From Pedobacter sp. D749 (GTDB lineage Bacteria; Bacteroidota; Bacteroidia; Sphingobacteriales; Sphingobacteriaceae): 64,000 nucleotides of DNA. Positions 42,977 through 52,117 of this stretch are shown here, piece by piece (the first letter of the stretch is position 1; every line of letters starts with the position of its first letter). Below the pieces are notes generated by a model that had not been told where the DNA came from, searched no databases, and saw only the letters and a list, made by a program, of their open reading frames with translations. Location: contig NZ_CP079218.1 of NCBI RefSeq assembly GCF_019317285.1, positions 5,332,001 to 5,396,000 on the forward strand, given 5' to 3'. A program made the translations under genes and the position numbers.

Positions 42977-43837
42977 ATGAAAGGTATAATCTTAGCCGGC
43001 GGAAGCGGAACACGCTTACACCCTTTAACTTTAGCTTGCAGCAAACAAATGATGCCGGTTTACGATAAGCCGATGATCTATTATCCTTTATCTACCTTAA
43101 TGTTGGCTGGGATAAAAGAAATTCTCATTATTTCTACCCCACACGATCTGCCAAATTTCGAGAAATTATTAGGTGATGGGGCTTCTTTAGGTTGTAAATT
43201 CAGTTATGCCGTACAGGCAGAACCAAATGGTTTAGCCCAGGCTTTTGTAATCGGCGAAGAATTTATCGGTAAAGATAAAGTTGCTTTAGTTTTAGGTGAT
43301 AATATTTTTCATGGTGATGGTATGGCCAAATTATTACAAGCCAGTTCCAATCCGGATGGTGGAGTGGTATTTGCCTACCAGGTATCAGACCCTGAACGTT
43401 ATGGCGTGGTAGAATTTGATGCAGATAAGAAGGCTATTTCTATTGAAGAAAAGCCCGCGCAGCCAAAATCTGACTATGCAGTGCCAGGTTTGTATTTCTA
43501 TGATAACGAAGTGGTAGAAATTGCAAAGAACATTAAGCCTTCTCCTCGGGGTGAATATGAAATTACTGATGTTAACCGCGTTTATTTAGAACGGGGTAAG
43601 CTTAAAGTAGGTGTATTAAGCCGTGGTACAGCCTGGTTAGATACGGGTACATTTACCTCATTAATGCAGGCCGGGCAGTTTGTGCAGATTATTGAAGAAA
43701 GACAAGGCTTAAAAATCGGGTGTATTGAAGAAATTGCATATAGAATGGGCTTCATCAATGCAGAGCAACTTACTGCAATTGCTACACCGCTTGTTAAAAG
43801 TGGTTACGGAAGTTATCTGTTAAAACAGATTAAATAA
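42977..43837 (+). CDS. rmlA: Glucose-1-phosphate thymidylyltransferase
   Basis: First step of dTDP-L-rhamnose synthesis: dTTP plus glucose-1-phosphate to dTDP-glucose. 286 aa, standard. The nucleotidyltransferase motif GGSGTRLHPLT (residues 8-18), the KPMIYYPLSTLMLAGI helix and VLGDNIFHGDG with its metal-binding Asp are complete. It is the last gene of rmlBCDA. Confidence 0.96.
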   Translation: MKGIILAGGSGTRLHPLTLACSKQMMPVYDKPMIYYPLSTLMLAGIKEILIISTPHDLPNFEKLLGDGASLGCKFSYAVQAEPNGLAQAFVIGEEFIGKDKVALVLGDNIFHGDGMAKLLQASSNPDGGVVFAYQVSDPERYGVVEFDADKKAISIEEKPAQPKSDYAVPGLYFYDNEVVEIAKNIKPSPRGEYEITDVNRVYLERGKLKVGVLSRGTAWLDTGTFTSLMQAGQFVQIIEERQGLKIGCIEEIAYRMGFINAEQLTAIATPLVKSGYGSYLLKQIK

Positions 43838-43864
43838 TAAGTTTACTATAATTTATATACCCTT

Positions 43865-44056
43865 AAGAGGCTGTATCAAAAGTAAAATCTAGCTGTTAAG
43901 ACTATAATTTTATTTCGTTTCCCGTCATTCTCGCGCAGGCGGGAATCTTAAAGTGCTCTGTAGTAGCATTAGGATTCCCAATTAAATTGGGAATGACGAC
44001 GTATCAAAATATAATTTGCTTTTGAGCCAGCGTAAATCTTTTTGATACAGCCTCTT
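43865..44056. mobile_element. 192-bp MITE-like element with 17-bp inverted ends
   Basis: The ends AAGAGGCTGTATCAAAA (43865-43881) and its exact reverse complement (44040-44056) are terminal inverted repeats. The GAGGCTGTnTCAAAA end resembles those of IS1182-family transposons from memory, so it may be a non-autonomous derivative. No clear target duplication is visible. Its centre carries the uninterrupted extragenic repeat at 43922-44001. Confidence 0.65.
43922..44001. repeat. Uninterrupted copy of the extragenic palindromic repeat
   Basis: About 80 bp with the inner palindrome ATTCCCAATT/AATTGGGAAT and the outer GTCATTC/GAATGAC. On the opposite strand it aligns with 2691-2769 joined to 3282-3292 and shows what that repeat looks like without its two insertions. 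Confidence 0.8.
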
Positions 44057-44221
44057 TTTAAGTTTACTTTAAATAGCTGAACCAACCATACCCCTGTGGC
44101 CGGCAGTTTGAATTTTGGCGCTAATCCGCGCCAATACAATAGATTTCTAATACAGATGGAATATGATAATTAAAAATAGTTTTATATTCTCATCCACTTA
44201 CTTGGTTATAGAATTTCAATA

Positions 44222-44254
44222 TTGAAGTCCTAATAACGATTTTGTATATCTTTG
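44222..44254 (+). promoter_or_regulatory. Promoter for the nucleotide-sugar dehydrogenase gene
   Basis: TTG (44222-44224), 22 nt, TATCTTTG (44247-44254), 18 bp before the ATG, matches the Bacteroidota consensus. Confidence 0.6.
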
Positions 44255-44272
44255 CCACATCATTAGAAAGAT

Positions 44273-45553
44273 ATGGATCAAGATAAGCAGATTGCAGTTA
44301 TTGGATTGGGTTATGTAGGATTACCTCTTGCAATAGCATTTGCTAAGAAATATGCTGTAAAAGGTTTCGATATTAACGAGAGCCGTGTGGCAGCGTTACA
44401 ACAACTTGAAGATGGCACCCACGAAGCAAACCTGACAGATTTAAATGCTGTTTTAAAGGGGAAAGTAGATTCAGGATTGTATTTAACTTCAAATCTTGCC
44501 GATATCAGCACTTGCAACATTTATATTGTAACTGTCCCTACCCCTATTGATCACCTTAAACAACCTGATCTTAAACCGCTTTTAGAAGCGAGTAAAATGA
44601 TCGGAATTGTACTAAAAAAAGGAGATGTTGTTATTTACGAATCTACCGTTTATCCTGGTTGTACAGAAGAAGACTGTGTGCCGGTATTAGAAAAAATATC
44701 CGGATTAAAATATAATGTTGATTTCTTTTGTGGTTATTCGCCCGAGCGGATCAATCCGGGCGATAAAGTAAATACCTTAACCAAAATTAAGAAGGTTACT
44801 TCTGGATCTACACCTGAAATAGCGATTAAAATAGATCAACTTTACAACTCCATCATTACTGCTGGTACACACCTGGCACCCAGTATTAAAGTTGCAGAGG
44901 CTTCAAAAGCGATCGAAAATGCACAACGTGATGTGAATATATCATTCGTAAACGAACTAGCCCTTATTTTTGATCGGATGGCAATTGATACAACTGATGT
45001 ATTGGCTGCCGCTTCTACAAAATGGAATTTTCTTAATTATAAACCAGGTCTGGTAGGCGGACATTGCATAGGGGTAGATCCTTATTACCTGGCGCATAAA
45101 TCAGAAGCATTGGGTTATAAACCAGAAGTTATTCTGTCTGGTCGCCGCGTAAACGACAATATGGGCATGTTTGTAGCAAATAAGGTAATTAAGATGCTGA
45201 TTGCGAAAGACAAAATGATTAACGGCGCTAAAGTATTGATTTTAGGTTTTGCCTTTAAAGAAAACTGTCCGGATACCCGTAATACCAGGGTAATTGATAT
45301 TTACAAAGAACTTAAATCCTTTAGCTTAGCTGTTGATGTTTACGATCCCTGGGCAAATGCTGCTGAGGTTAAGGGTGATTATGGTTTTGAACTCATACAA
45401 TTAAACAAAACTGAAATTTACGATGCCATAATCCTTGCCGTAGCACACCAGGAGTTTCTGGATTTGGATTATCTTCAATATAAAAATAATGGCACAGTAA
45501 TTTTCGATACCAAATCTTTTATCAATCGCGATTTGGTTAATGCCAGGTTATAA
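44273..45553 (+). CDS. Nucleotide-sugar dehydrogenase (TviB/WbpA/WbpO-like)
   Basis: A 426-aa NAD-dependent oxidase of a UDP-sugar C6 to the uronic acid. GLGYVGLPLA binds NAD; VPTPID, YSPERINPGDKVNTLTKIKK and the active-site GGHCIGVDPYYL (Cys265) follow. The ERINPGDK version is typical of enzymes acting on UDP-GlcNAc or UDP-GalNAc rather than on UDP-Glc. It has its own promoter and supplies the polysaccharide locus. A convergent outer-membrane protein gene starts 39 bp after its stop. Confidence 0.88.
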   Translation: MDQDKQIAVIGLGYVGLPLAIAFAKKYAVKGFDINESRVAALQQLEDGTHEANLTDLNAVLKGKVDSGLYLTSNLADISTCNIYIVTVPTPIDHLKQPDLKPLLEASKMIGIVLKKGDVVIYESTVYPGCTEEDCVPVLEKISGLKYNVDFFCGYSPERINPGDKVNTLTKIKKVTSGSTPEIAIKIDQLYNSIITAGTHLAPSIKVAEASKAIENAQRDVNISFVNELALIFDRMAIDTTDVLAAASTKWNFLNYKPGLVGGHCIGVDPYYLAHKSEALGYKPEVILSGRRVNDNMGMFVANKVIKMLIAKDKMINGAKVLILGFAFKENCPDTRNTRVIDIYKELKSFSLAVDVYDPWANAAEVKGDYGFELIQLNKTEIYDAIILAVAHQEFLDLDYLQYKNNGTVIFDTKSFINRDLVNARL

Positions 45554-45592
45554 TCTGAAAGATTGCTTACCTATATAAATAATTAAACTGTG

Positions 45593-46270
45593 CTAATTCT
45601 TGTTGCTCAGGCTAAACTGAATGCCAGCCGATACAGGATTTAATAACGACTCTAGTTTTTTGTAAGTAGTTACATCTCTTGATGCTCCGTTCAGTTGCGT
45701 ATTGTCTTGTTTTTCATAAGAAAAGAAGAAATCAAGACTACTTTCTGCAAAAATGGACAGTTGTGGCAAAACATTTAGCTTAAAGCCAATTACCGGACTG
45801 ACAACTAAGCCACTTTTACTGGCATCGGTCGTTTTTCCGATGTTATTTGCCACTATATTTTTTGATGCTAAGTTGCCGGTAAACCGATTGTAGCGGTAGC
45901 CTAAGTCGAAAGCAAAATATGGCTGTATTTTAGTATAGTTAAAGCTTTTCTCAAATCCGATCTTAAAGGAATAATCGGTAACCTTTCCACTAGCGATTTC
46001 ACACGTAGCGCATGTATTATCAAATGTCAGATCATCGCGGTAATAGGTTCCGGCCAGGCGGTAGCTGATCTGGTTGTCATTGAACTTAAACATTGCCCCA
46101 TGCCCGAATACTTTAGCATAGTTCTGGGAATTTGTCTGATCCAATACTTTTGGCATCTGCATAATGGTAAATGCCCTGATACCGATGGTGTAATTGTAAT
46201 CTGCACTTGTTTGGGCAAATGCAGTTAGCTGTAAAAATAAAATACTAAGGATAAATAGGGATTTTTTCAT
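45593..46270 (-). CDS. Outer-membrane beta-barrel protein (small porin-like)
   Basis: A 225-aa exported protein with a signal peptide (LFILSILFLQLTAFAQ) and a mature part of amphipathic beta strands (FKFNDNQISYRLAGTYY, YFAFDLGYRYNRF), ending in SAGIQFSLSNKN. It has a CATCEIA pair of Cys that could form a disulfide. Its function is unknown. It is the only minus-strand gene inside the polysaccharide region. Confidence 0.75.
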   Translation of the reverse strand: MKKSLFILSILFLQLTAFAQTSADYNYTIGIRAFTIMQMPKVLDQTNSQNYAKVFGHGAMFKFNDNQISYRLAGTYYRDDLTFDNTCATCEIASGKVTDYSFKIGFEKSFNYTKIQPYFAFDLGYRYNRFTGNLASKNIVANNIGKTTDASKSGLVVSPVIGFKLNVLPQLSIFAESSLDFFFSYEKQDNTQLNGASRDVTTYKKLESLLNPVSAGIQFSLSNKN

Positions 46271-46592
46271 GCAAAATTTGGGATGATATATTTAAATGAA
46301 ACTTTATAGCAAGAAATGGGCCTAATTTTGAAGATATTTAAAATATAACTTTAAATTAATCGTTTCGTTTGAGTAAATAAAATAGAGCGTGTGAAAAATG
46401 TGATTAAGCCTGACATTGTGAAGATAGTGGTTTTTTTAAAAATAATTAGATTATAACTTAACTGTGTTTTTAGTAGTTTCTGCATCAGAAAACGTAAAAG
46501 TTGCATAGATTTAAAACTCTGAATAATTTTGAATAGTTTTGCACTCTCAATGCGGCTATATTAAAGTTGATAAAAGCCTGCCAGTTGCACCC
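46271..46592. other. 322-bp divergent gap upstream of the export gene
   Basis: AT-rich; contains the candidate promoter at 46501-46531 and a second TAGTTTTG box at 46534-46541. No gene or repeat seen. Confidence 0.55.
46501..46531 (+). promoter_or_regulatory. Candidate promoter for the SLBB export gene
   Basis: TTG (46501-46503), 20 nt, TAATTTTG (46524-46531) fits the consensus and gives a leader of about 55 nt to the ATG at 46593; it also argues against a start at 46539. Confidence 0.5.
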
Positions 46593-49088
46593 ATGAAAAA
46601 AAGAATATATTTATTTTTAAGTTTTTTAACCGTCATTTTCCTTTGCCATTTATCGGCTTCCGCACAAAACTATGCCAACGTTAAAGTAGATGATCTTTCT
46701 GACGCACAGATTAGACAGATGATCCAGCGTGCCGAATCTGTTGGCTATAGCGATGCACAATTAGAGCAGGCTGCTGCTGCGCAGGGAATGAAAGCGGAGG
46801 AAATTCAGAAATTACGCACCCGGGTAGAAAAAATCCGTAAACAATCGGGTACCACTGATACCGGTCAAAGCGATACAGATATAAATACCAATGGGGCAGT
46901 TCGGAAATACAATAACCCCGACAAAGATAAAAGTGATTCTCTTGTTAAGAAAAATACACCAAAAATTGATGTCCTGGAGTCTTTAAAACCTAAAATTTTC
47001 GGTTCCGACCTGTTTAAAAACAGCAATATTACCTTCGAGCCCAACTTAAGGCTGGCCACGCCCCGCAGTTATATCATTGGCCCTGATGATGAATTGCTGA
47101 TTGATATTAATGGTGATAATGAAGCTAATTATAAACTTAAAGTTAGTCCCGATGGTACTATCCGTTTACAATACGTAGGTATAGTTTCCGTGGGTGGATT
47201 GAGTATCGAGCAGGCTTCTTCAAAAATTAGATCTGCATTATCTACTACTTATCCGGCGCTACGATCGGGCAGATCTACAGTTGCCATTAATTTAGGGAAT
47301 ATCAGGAGCATTAAAGTCGTAATGACTGGTGAGGTTGTTAAAGCCGGTACCTATACTTTATCTTCTTTATCAACCGTTTATAACGCACTCAGTGCATCTG
47401 GAGGACCAAATGATAACGGTTCGTATCGTAAAATTCAGGTAATCAGGAATAATAAAATTATCAGTACCATTGATGTGTACGACTTTGTAACTGGTGGTAT
47501 CCAACGCGGAAATATCCGTTTACAAGATCAGGATGTGATCAATATCCCGGTTTATGAAAACAGGGTAGAGATGGTTGGAGAGATTAAACGACCCGCACTG
47601 TTCGAGACCATTAAAGGCGAAAGTTTGCAAAATGTAATCAATTTTGCTGGTGGCTTTAATAATCAGGCTTATACTGCTAAAATTAAGGTTTTTCAAAATA
47701 CAGATAAAGAACGGAAATTAACGGATATCTCTGCTTCAGAATTTAGTACCTATCAACCCAAAAATGGCGATCGGTTTGTAGTTGAAGCTATTTTGGATCG
47801 CTTCGAAAATCGGGTAACTATAGCGGGAGCTGTTTTCAGACCAGGGCAATATGAATTGGATAAAGGATTAACCCTGAAAGGTTTGATCAATAAGTCTGAT
47901 GGTTTAACTGAAGATGCTTTTTTAAATCGCGGATATATCAACCGCTTAAATATGGATAATACACCCGCATTGATTTCTTTTGATGTGGCTAAAATTATTG
48001 CCGGTACAGAGGCAGATATTCCATTGCAGCGTGAAGATAAAGTTACCATCTCATCGATATTCGATTTAAGAGATGAATATAAAATAAGTGTTCAGGGAGA
48101 AGTAAGAGCTGCGGGTACATTCGAATACGCAGAGGGGATGACACTTGAGTCGGTAATACAGATGGCCGGAGGATTTAAAGAAGGTGCAACACCAAACCGG
48201 ATTGAAATTGCCAGACGTGTAAAAAATAGTGATGCTACATCTATATCTGCCCGTGCTGCAGAGCTTTTTATTGTGAATGTAGATCAGGATTTAAAATTAT
48301 TGGGCGATCCTTTTATTTTAAAACCCTTTGATATTGTTTCGGTAAGAAACTCTGAAGGATACACCGTGCAAAAACAAGTGAAAATAGAAGGTGAAGTATT
48401 GTATCCCGGTACTTATACACTAACCAGAAAAGATGAGCGAATTTCGGAAGTGATTAAAAGAGCTGGAGGGTTAACCCCATCGGCCTATCCGGATGGTGCA
48501 TCGCTGAAAAGACAGGGAGCAGAAAAAGTGAACCCTAAGGATAAAAATGCGATTGACAATAAAGAAGAAGAAGACAGGAAATTCCTGAATTTAAAAAGAG
48601 CCCAGGAAGCAGGTGTAAAAGATACTTTAACCTCAAATGTTGAGCAAAAATTAATTCAAAGCGATTTAGTTGGTATCAGTTTGGTTAAAATTTTAAAAGA
48701 TAGCCTTTCGAGATATAATCTTATCGTAGAGGATGGCGATGTAATCCGGGTTCCCAGAACTTTGCAAACTGTTAAAGTAACCGGCGAAATCTTAAATCCA
48801 AATAGCATTGTTTATTTGCCTGGCAAAAGTTTAAGGCAATACATCAACGGTGCAGGTGGCTTTACTGCTAATGCCAGAAAGGGTGGAGTGTATGTTAAAT
48901 ATGCCAATGGTTCTGCAGCCGCTGTAAGTAAATTCCTATTTTTTAATAATGATCCCAAAATTAAACCTGGTGCAGAGATTCTGGTTCCGAAGCGTGCCGA
49001 TAGAGAGCGTTTAACTGCGCAAAGCTGGATCGGAATTGGCACGGCTGTTGCTTCATTGGGAGCAATTATTGTGAGTTTGTTAAGGTAA
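46593..49088 (+). CDS. Polysaccharide export outer-membrane protein with SLBB domains
   Basis: A Wza-like export protein of 831 aa. The ATG at 46593 gives a signal peptide (YLFLSFLTVIFLCHLSASAQ); upstream codons belong to the leader. After a helical, Gln-rich region comes the Poly_export domain (YIIGPDDELLIDINGDNE near residue 150), then six SLBB-type units (each near GxVxxPGxYxxxxGxxLxxxIxxAGGF) and a C-terminal hydrophobic helix (SWIGIGTAVASLGAIIVSLL). At more than twice the length of E. coli Wza it follows the Bacteroidota pattern. It precedes the Wzz-like gene; the two form the export/length-control pair. Confidence 0.88.
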   Translation: MKKRIYLFLSFLTVIFLCHLSASAQNYANVKVDDLSDAQIRQMIQRAESVGYSDAQLEQAAAAQGMKAEEIQKLRTRVEKIRKQSGTTDTGQSDTDINTNGAVRKYNNPDKDKSDSLVKKNTPKIDVLESLKPKIFGSDLFKNSNITFEPNLRLATPRSYIIGPDDELLIDINGDNEANYKLKVSPDGTIRLQYVGIVSVGGLSIEQASSKIRSALSTTYPALRSGRSTVAINLGNIRSIKVVMTGEVVKAGTYTLSSLSTVYNALSASGGPNDNGSYRKIQVIRNNKIISTIDVYDFVTGGIQRGNIRLQDQDVINIPVYENRVEMVGEIKRPALFETIKGESLQNVINFAGGFNNQAYTAKIKVFQNTDKERKLTDISASEFSTYQPKNGDRFVVEAILDRFENRVTIAGAVFRPGQYELDKGLTLKGLINKSDGLTEDAFLNRGYINRLNMDNTPALISFDVAKIIAGTEADIPLQREDKVTISSIFDLRDEYKISVQGEVRAAGTFEYAEGMTLESVIQMAGGFKEGATPNRIEIARRVKNSDATSISARAAELFIVNVDQDLKLLGDPFILKPFDIVSVRNSEGYTVQKQVKIEGEVLYPGTYTLTRKDERISEVIKRAGGLTPSAYPDGASLKRQGAEKVNPKDKNAIDNKEEEDRKFLNLKRAQEAGVKDTLTSNVEQKLIQSDLVGISLVKILKDSLSRYNLIVEDGDVIRVPRTLQTVKVTGEILNPNSIVYLPGKSLRQYINGAGGFTANARKGGVYVKYANGSAAAVSKFLFFNNDPKIKPGAEILVPKRADRERLTAQSWIGIGTAVASLGAIIVSLLR

Positions 49089-49190
49089 ATCATCTGCCCC
49101 TTTAGTTCATTTTCCTTCAGGAGAGAGAAGGGTAAAAAAAATGTCCCGTCTAATGATGAGGGGCGATTTATAGGGAGGGGAGCAATAAAC

Positions 49191-49230
49191 AAATCTCTAC
49201 TTAAATAGGCGAACGGAAATATAGAGATTT
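49191..49230. terminator. Small inverted repeat between export and Wzz genes
   Basis: AAATCTCTA and TAGAGATTT are exact complements 22 nt apart; no T-tract follows, so a terminator role is doubtful. Confidence 0.35.
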
Positions 49231-49271
49231 GCAGAATCGTTGAGACGAGTAATTAAAAACGACAAACGAAA

Positions 49272-50348
49272 ATGACACAAAGTCAACAACATAACAATAC
49301 AAACGACGAGATTTCCCTAAAAGACCTCATTGTCAAAATCCAAGAATGGTGGCGCTATCTTCTGTCGAAATGGTTAATAATTGTAGCTTTTGGCTTATTA
49401 GGTGGTGTTTTAGGCTTTTGGTATGCGACTACTAAAAAACCTATTTATACCGCTACTACCACTTTCGTATTGGAAGATGAGAAGGGCGGTGGATTAGGGA
49501 GTTTAGCAGGACTAGCTTCTATGGCGGGTGTAGATATAGGCGGGGGCGGAGGGATTTTTCAAGGAGATAATATCTTGGGATTGTATAAGTCTAGGATGAT
49601 GTTGGAGCAAACTTTGTTGACGCCAATTGAAATTAATGGCAAGAAACAGTTATTAGTAGACCGATATATTGAATTTAATGATTTGCGTAAAGCCTGGGCT
49701 AAAAAGCCGGACTTGTTAAAGCTAAATTTTCAACCTTTAACCTTCAACCTTCAACCTTCACGCCTTAGAGATAGCTTATTAGGTGTTATTGTGTCAGATA
49801 TTAATAAAAATTATTTAAACGTAGCGAAGCCCGACAAAAAATTAAGCACCATACAGGTAGATGTTAAAGCAAAGGATGAATTATTTGCCAAAAATTTTAA
49901 TGATGCTTTGGTGAAAAATGTAAATGAATTTTACATCAATACCAAAACGAAAAAGACTTTACAGAATGTTAAAATATTGCAGCAGAAAACAGATTCAGTG
50001 AGAGCAGTAATGAATGGTGCAATATATGCAGCGGTTGCGGTGGCTGATGCCACACCAAATTTGAATCCTACTCGTCAAGTACAGCGAGTGGCGCCAGCTC
50101 AAAGGGCACAATTTTCTGCTGAAACCAATAAAGCAATCCTTTCAGAAATGGCTAAAAATCTTGAGATTACTAAAATGGCTTTATTAAAAGAAACGCCATT
50201 GATCCAGGTGATTGATCAACCAATTTACCCCCTTACCAAAGAACGCTTTGGTAAATTAAAGGGATTGATAATGGGCGGGTTTTTAGCTGATTTTTTGGTG
50301 GTATTGGGGTTGATTGTGAGGCGATTGTTGAAACAGTTGACTGTTTAG
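49272..50348 (+). CDS. Wzz-type chain-length determinant (GNVR-like)
   Basis: A 358-aa inner-membrane protein that sets polymer length or couples polymerisation to export. TM1 is about residues 34-52 (WLIIVAFGLLGGVLGFWYA), the periplasmic coiled region has ILQQKTDSVRAVMN, and TM2 is near the C-terminus (GFLADFLVVLGLIV). No Walker motifs follow, so the tyrosine-kinase part of Wzc is absent. A tandem heptamer (49729-49756) is embedded in the coding sequence and encodes NFQPLTFNLQPS. Confidence 0.82.
   Translation: MTQSQQHNNTNDEISLKDLIVKIQEWWRYLLSKWLIIVAFGLLGGVLGFWYATTKKPIYTATTTFVLEDEKGGGLGSLAGLASMAGVDIGGGGGIFQGDNILGLYKSRMMLEQTLLTPIEINGKKQLLVDRYIEFNDLRKAWAKKPDLLKLNFQPLTFNLQPSRLRDSLLGVIVSDINKNYLNVAKPDKKLSTIQVDVKAKDELFAKNFNDALVKNVNEFYINTKTKKTLQNVKILQQKTDSVRAVMNGAIYAAVAVADATPNLNPTRQVQRVAPAQRAQFSAETNKAILSEMAKNLEITKMALLKETPLIQVIDQPIYPLTKERFGKLKGLIMGGFLADFLVVLGLIVRRLLKQLTV
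49729..49756 (+). repeat. Tandem heptamer repeat inside the Wzz gene
   Basis: Four 7-bp units: TTCAACC, TTTAACC, TTCAACC, TTCAACC. The unit is not a multiple of three, so gain or loss of one copy would shift the reading frame of the chain-length gene. Confidence 0.8.
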
Positions 50349-50391
50349 GTTGCTTGATTATAGATTTCCAGCATTAGGGTCAAAAATAATA

Positions 50392-50936
50392 ATGATTGTA
50401 GAAAACCAACATACAGAATTTAAAGCGAGTTTCAATGATGCTACAATAGAAACATGGTCTGCTTTTGTGAATATTATAATCCCGGAATGCTTTAAGGGAA
50501 TCTAACCGTTGCGGAATTGATAAAAGATAATTACCAAGCTAATACCCGGAATAAATTAATTGCCGAAGCGTTTTATTTAACAGGTGATATCGAAAAATAT
50601 GGCAGTGGTTTTGTACGGATCCGTAAAGAACTCAAGAAATATCCAACAATGAAAATGGAGCTTGAAGAAATACCAAATGATTTTTTAGCGGTCTTAAGTT
50701 ATACAAAACAACGAATGGGATTGGTTGAGGATAATGTCACAGATAATAGACGTAAGCATATTGTTGAATTGATGAAAAAGAATAAGAAAATTACACCTAT
50801 TGAAATGGCTAATTCAATAGGTGTGGTGAGAAAGACTATTGCCAGAGATCTTGAACTTTAAAAAAAGAACGGCGTAATAGAACGCGTAGGTGCTGATAGT
50901 AACGGTTATTGGATAGTAAATCATAATTATAAATAA
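50392..50936 (+). pseudogene. AlbA_2-domain ATP-binding protein, degenerate
   Basis: Remnant of a putative ATP-dependent (AlbA_2/HATPase_c_4-type) transcriptional regulator, which should be several hundred residues long. The N-terminus survives (MIVENQHTEFKASFND...TWSAFVN, from 50392). The central ATPase region is missing, and the text resumes in another frame as YNPGML-stop-GNLTVAELIKDNYQ, leading into the diagnostic LIAEAFYLTGDIEKYGSGF and a C-terminal helix-turn-helix. A second in-frame stop (TAA for the expected Leu, 50859-50861) splits off KKNGVIERVGADSNGYWIVN, ending at 50936. Two nonsense codons, a frame change and a large deletion leave no doubt it is dead. It marks the boundary with the AT-rich locus. 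Confidence 0.85.
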
Positions 50937-50946
50937 TTATTGTAAG

Positions 50947-51936
50947 ATGTTAAAAGATAAAATTTTGTTAATTACCGGTGGAACTGGATCATTTGGAGGT
51001 GCGGTTTTGAATCGTTTTTTACATACAGATCATTTTAAAGAAATAAGAATTTTTTCTCGAGATGAGAAAAAGCAAGATGATATGCGTAATTCTTATAAAG
51101 ATGATAGAATTAAATATTTCATTGGAGATGTAAGAGATTATAATAGTGTTGAATACGCTATGCGAAATGTGGATTACGTGTTCCACGCTGCTGCATTAAA
51201 ACAAGTACCTTCCTGCGAATTCTTTCCTATGCAAGCTGTAAAAACAAATGTGGAGGGAACACAGAATGTTATAAGATCAGCTGCTTTGAATAAGGTTAAT
51301 AAAGTTATTTGTTTATCAACCGATAAAGCGGCTTATCCGATAAATGCAATGGGGATTTCTAAAGCAATGATGGAAAAAGTTGCTGTAGCTGAAGCTCGTA
51401 ATTTGATAAATACTACAGTCTGCTTAACACGATATGGAAATGTAATGGCATCACGGGGCTCAGTTATTCCGCTATTTTTATCTCAGATTGAAAGAGGTGA
51501 AATATTAACTGTGACAGATCCTACTATGACACGTTTTTTAATGTCGCTAGATGAAGCTGTTGAATTGGTTTTATTCGCTTTTGAGCATGGAAATCCAGGT
51601 GATTTGTTTGTAAACAAAGCCCCTGCTGCAACGATAGGAGATTTAGCTGAAGCAATTTGCCAATTAAAAAATATAAACAGCGAATATAAAGTTATAGGCA
51701 CGAGACATGGAGAAAAGTTATATGAGACTTTGTGTACGCGTGAAGAGATGCTTAAAGCGGAGGACATGGGTGATTTTTATCGCATTCCTGCTGATAATAG
51801 AGACTTAAATTATGCGAAGTATTTCTCAGAGGGAAAAGAAATTATGCCAAATGTTGAAGATTATAATTCGCATAATACAAGTAGAAAAGATGTGGAAGGT
51901 ATAAAGAAGCTACTCAAAAAGCTTGATTTGTTCTAA
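50947..51936 (+). CDS. UDP-GlcNAc 4,6-dehydratase/5-epimerase (CapE/FnlA/WbvB-like)
   Basis: A 329-aa extended SDR that starts the path from UDP-GlcNAc to 2-acetamido-2,6-dideoxy-L-hexoses: it inverts C5 while dehydrating to the 4-keto-6-deoxy sugar. GGTGSFGGAVLNRF binds NADP; TDKAAYPINAMGISK has Met135-x3-Lys139 in place of YxxxK, as in the inverting dehydratases. The DYVFHAAALKQVP motif and RYGNVMASRGSVIPLF are also typical. The next two genes supply a 2-epimerase and a reductase. Confidence 0.88.
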   Translation: MLKDKILLITGGTGSFGGAVLNRFLHTDHFKEIRIFSRDEKKQDDMRNSYKDDRIKYFIGDVRDYNSVEYAMRNVDYVFHAAALKQVPSCEFFPMQAVKTNVEGTQNVIRSAALNKVNKVICLSTDKAAYPINAMGISKAMMEKVAVAEARNLINTTVCLTRYGNVMASRGSVIPLFLSQIERGEILTVTDPTMTRFLMSLDEAVELVLFAFEHGNPGDLFVNKAPAATIGDLAEAICQLKNINSEYKVIGTRHGEKLYETLCTREEMLKAEDMGDFYRIPADNRDLNYAKYFSEGKEIMPNVEDYNSHNTSRKDVEGIKKLLKKLDLF

Positions 51937-51985
51937 ATTAACAACTAAATATTGATTGTAAAAATAAATTTATGTTGTCTGGTTG

Positions 51986-52017
51986 TTGAAATCGTCATTA
52001 TGTCAAAGGTATCTTTA
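51986..52017 (+). promoter_or_regulatory. Weak internal promoter candidate
   Basis: TTG (51986-51988), 21 nt, TATCTTTA (52010-52017), one base off TAnnTTTG, in the 181-bp gap between the dehydratase and epimerase genes. Confidence 0.3.
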
Positions 52018-52117
52018 ACTTGGTTTACATTTTAATAAACACAATTCTCTCGTTTTGAAAAAATCTTATATAAGAGACATAATTAAGCCGCAGATTAGCT
52101 GATACAATAAAATTAAC

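Larger units (their letters stand above)
43838..44272. other. 435-bp gap with a MITE-like element
   Basis: Holds the element 43865-44056, then AT-rich sequence and the candidate promoter of the dehydrogenase gene (44222-44254). No gene seen. Confidence 0.7.

Noticed and set aside
46539..46592. Upstream ATG start for the SLBB export gene
   Set aside because: It would put 18 residues before the signal peptide and start almost on top of the promoter boxes.
49191..49230. Rho-independent terminator between the export and Wzz genes
   Set aside because: The hairpin is perfect but has a 22-nt loop and no T-tract, so it is listed only as a low-confidence inverted repeat.
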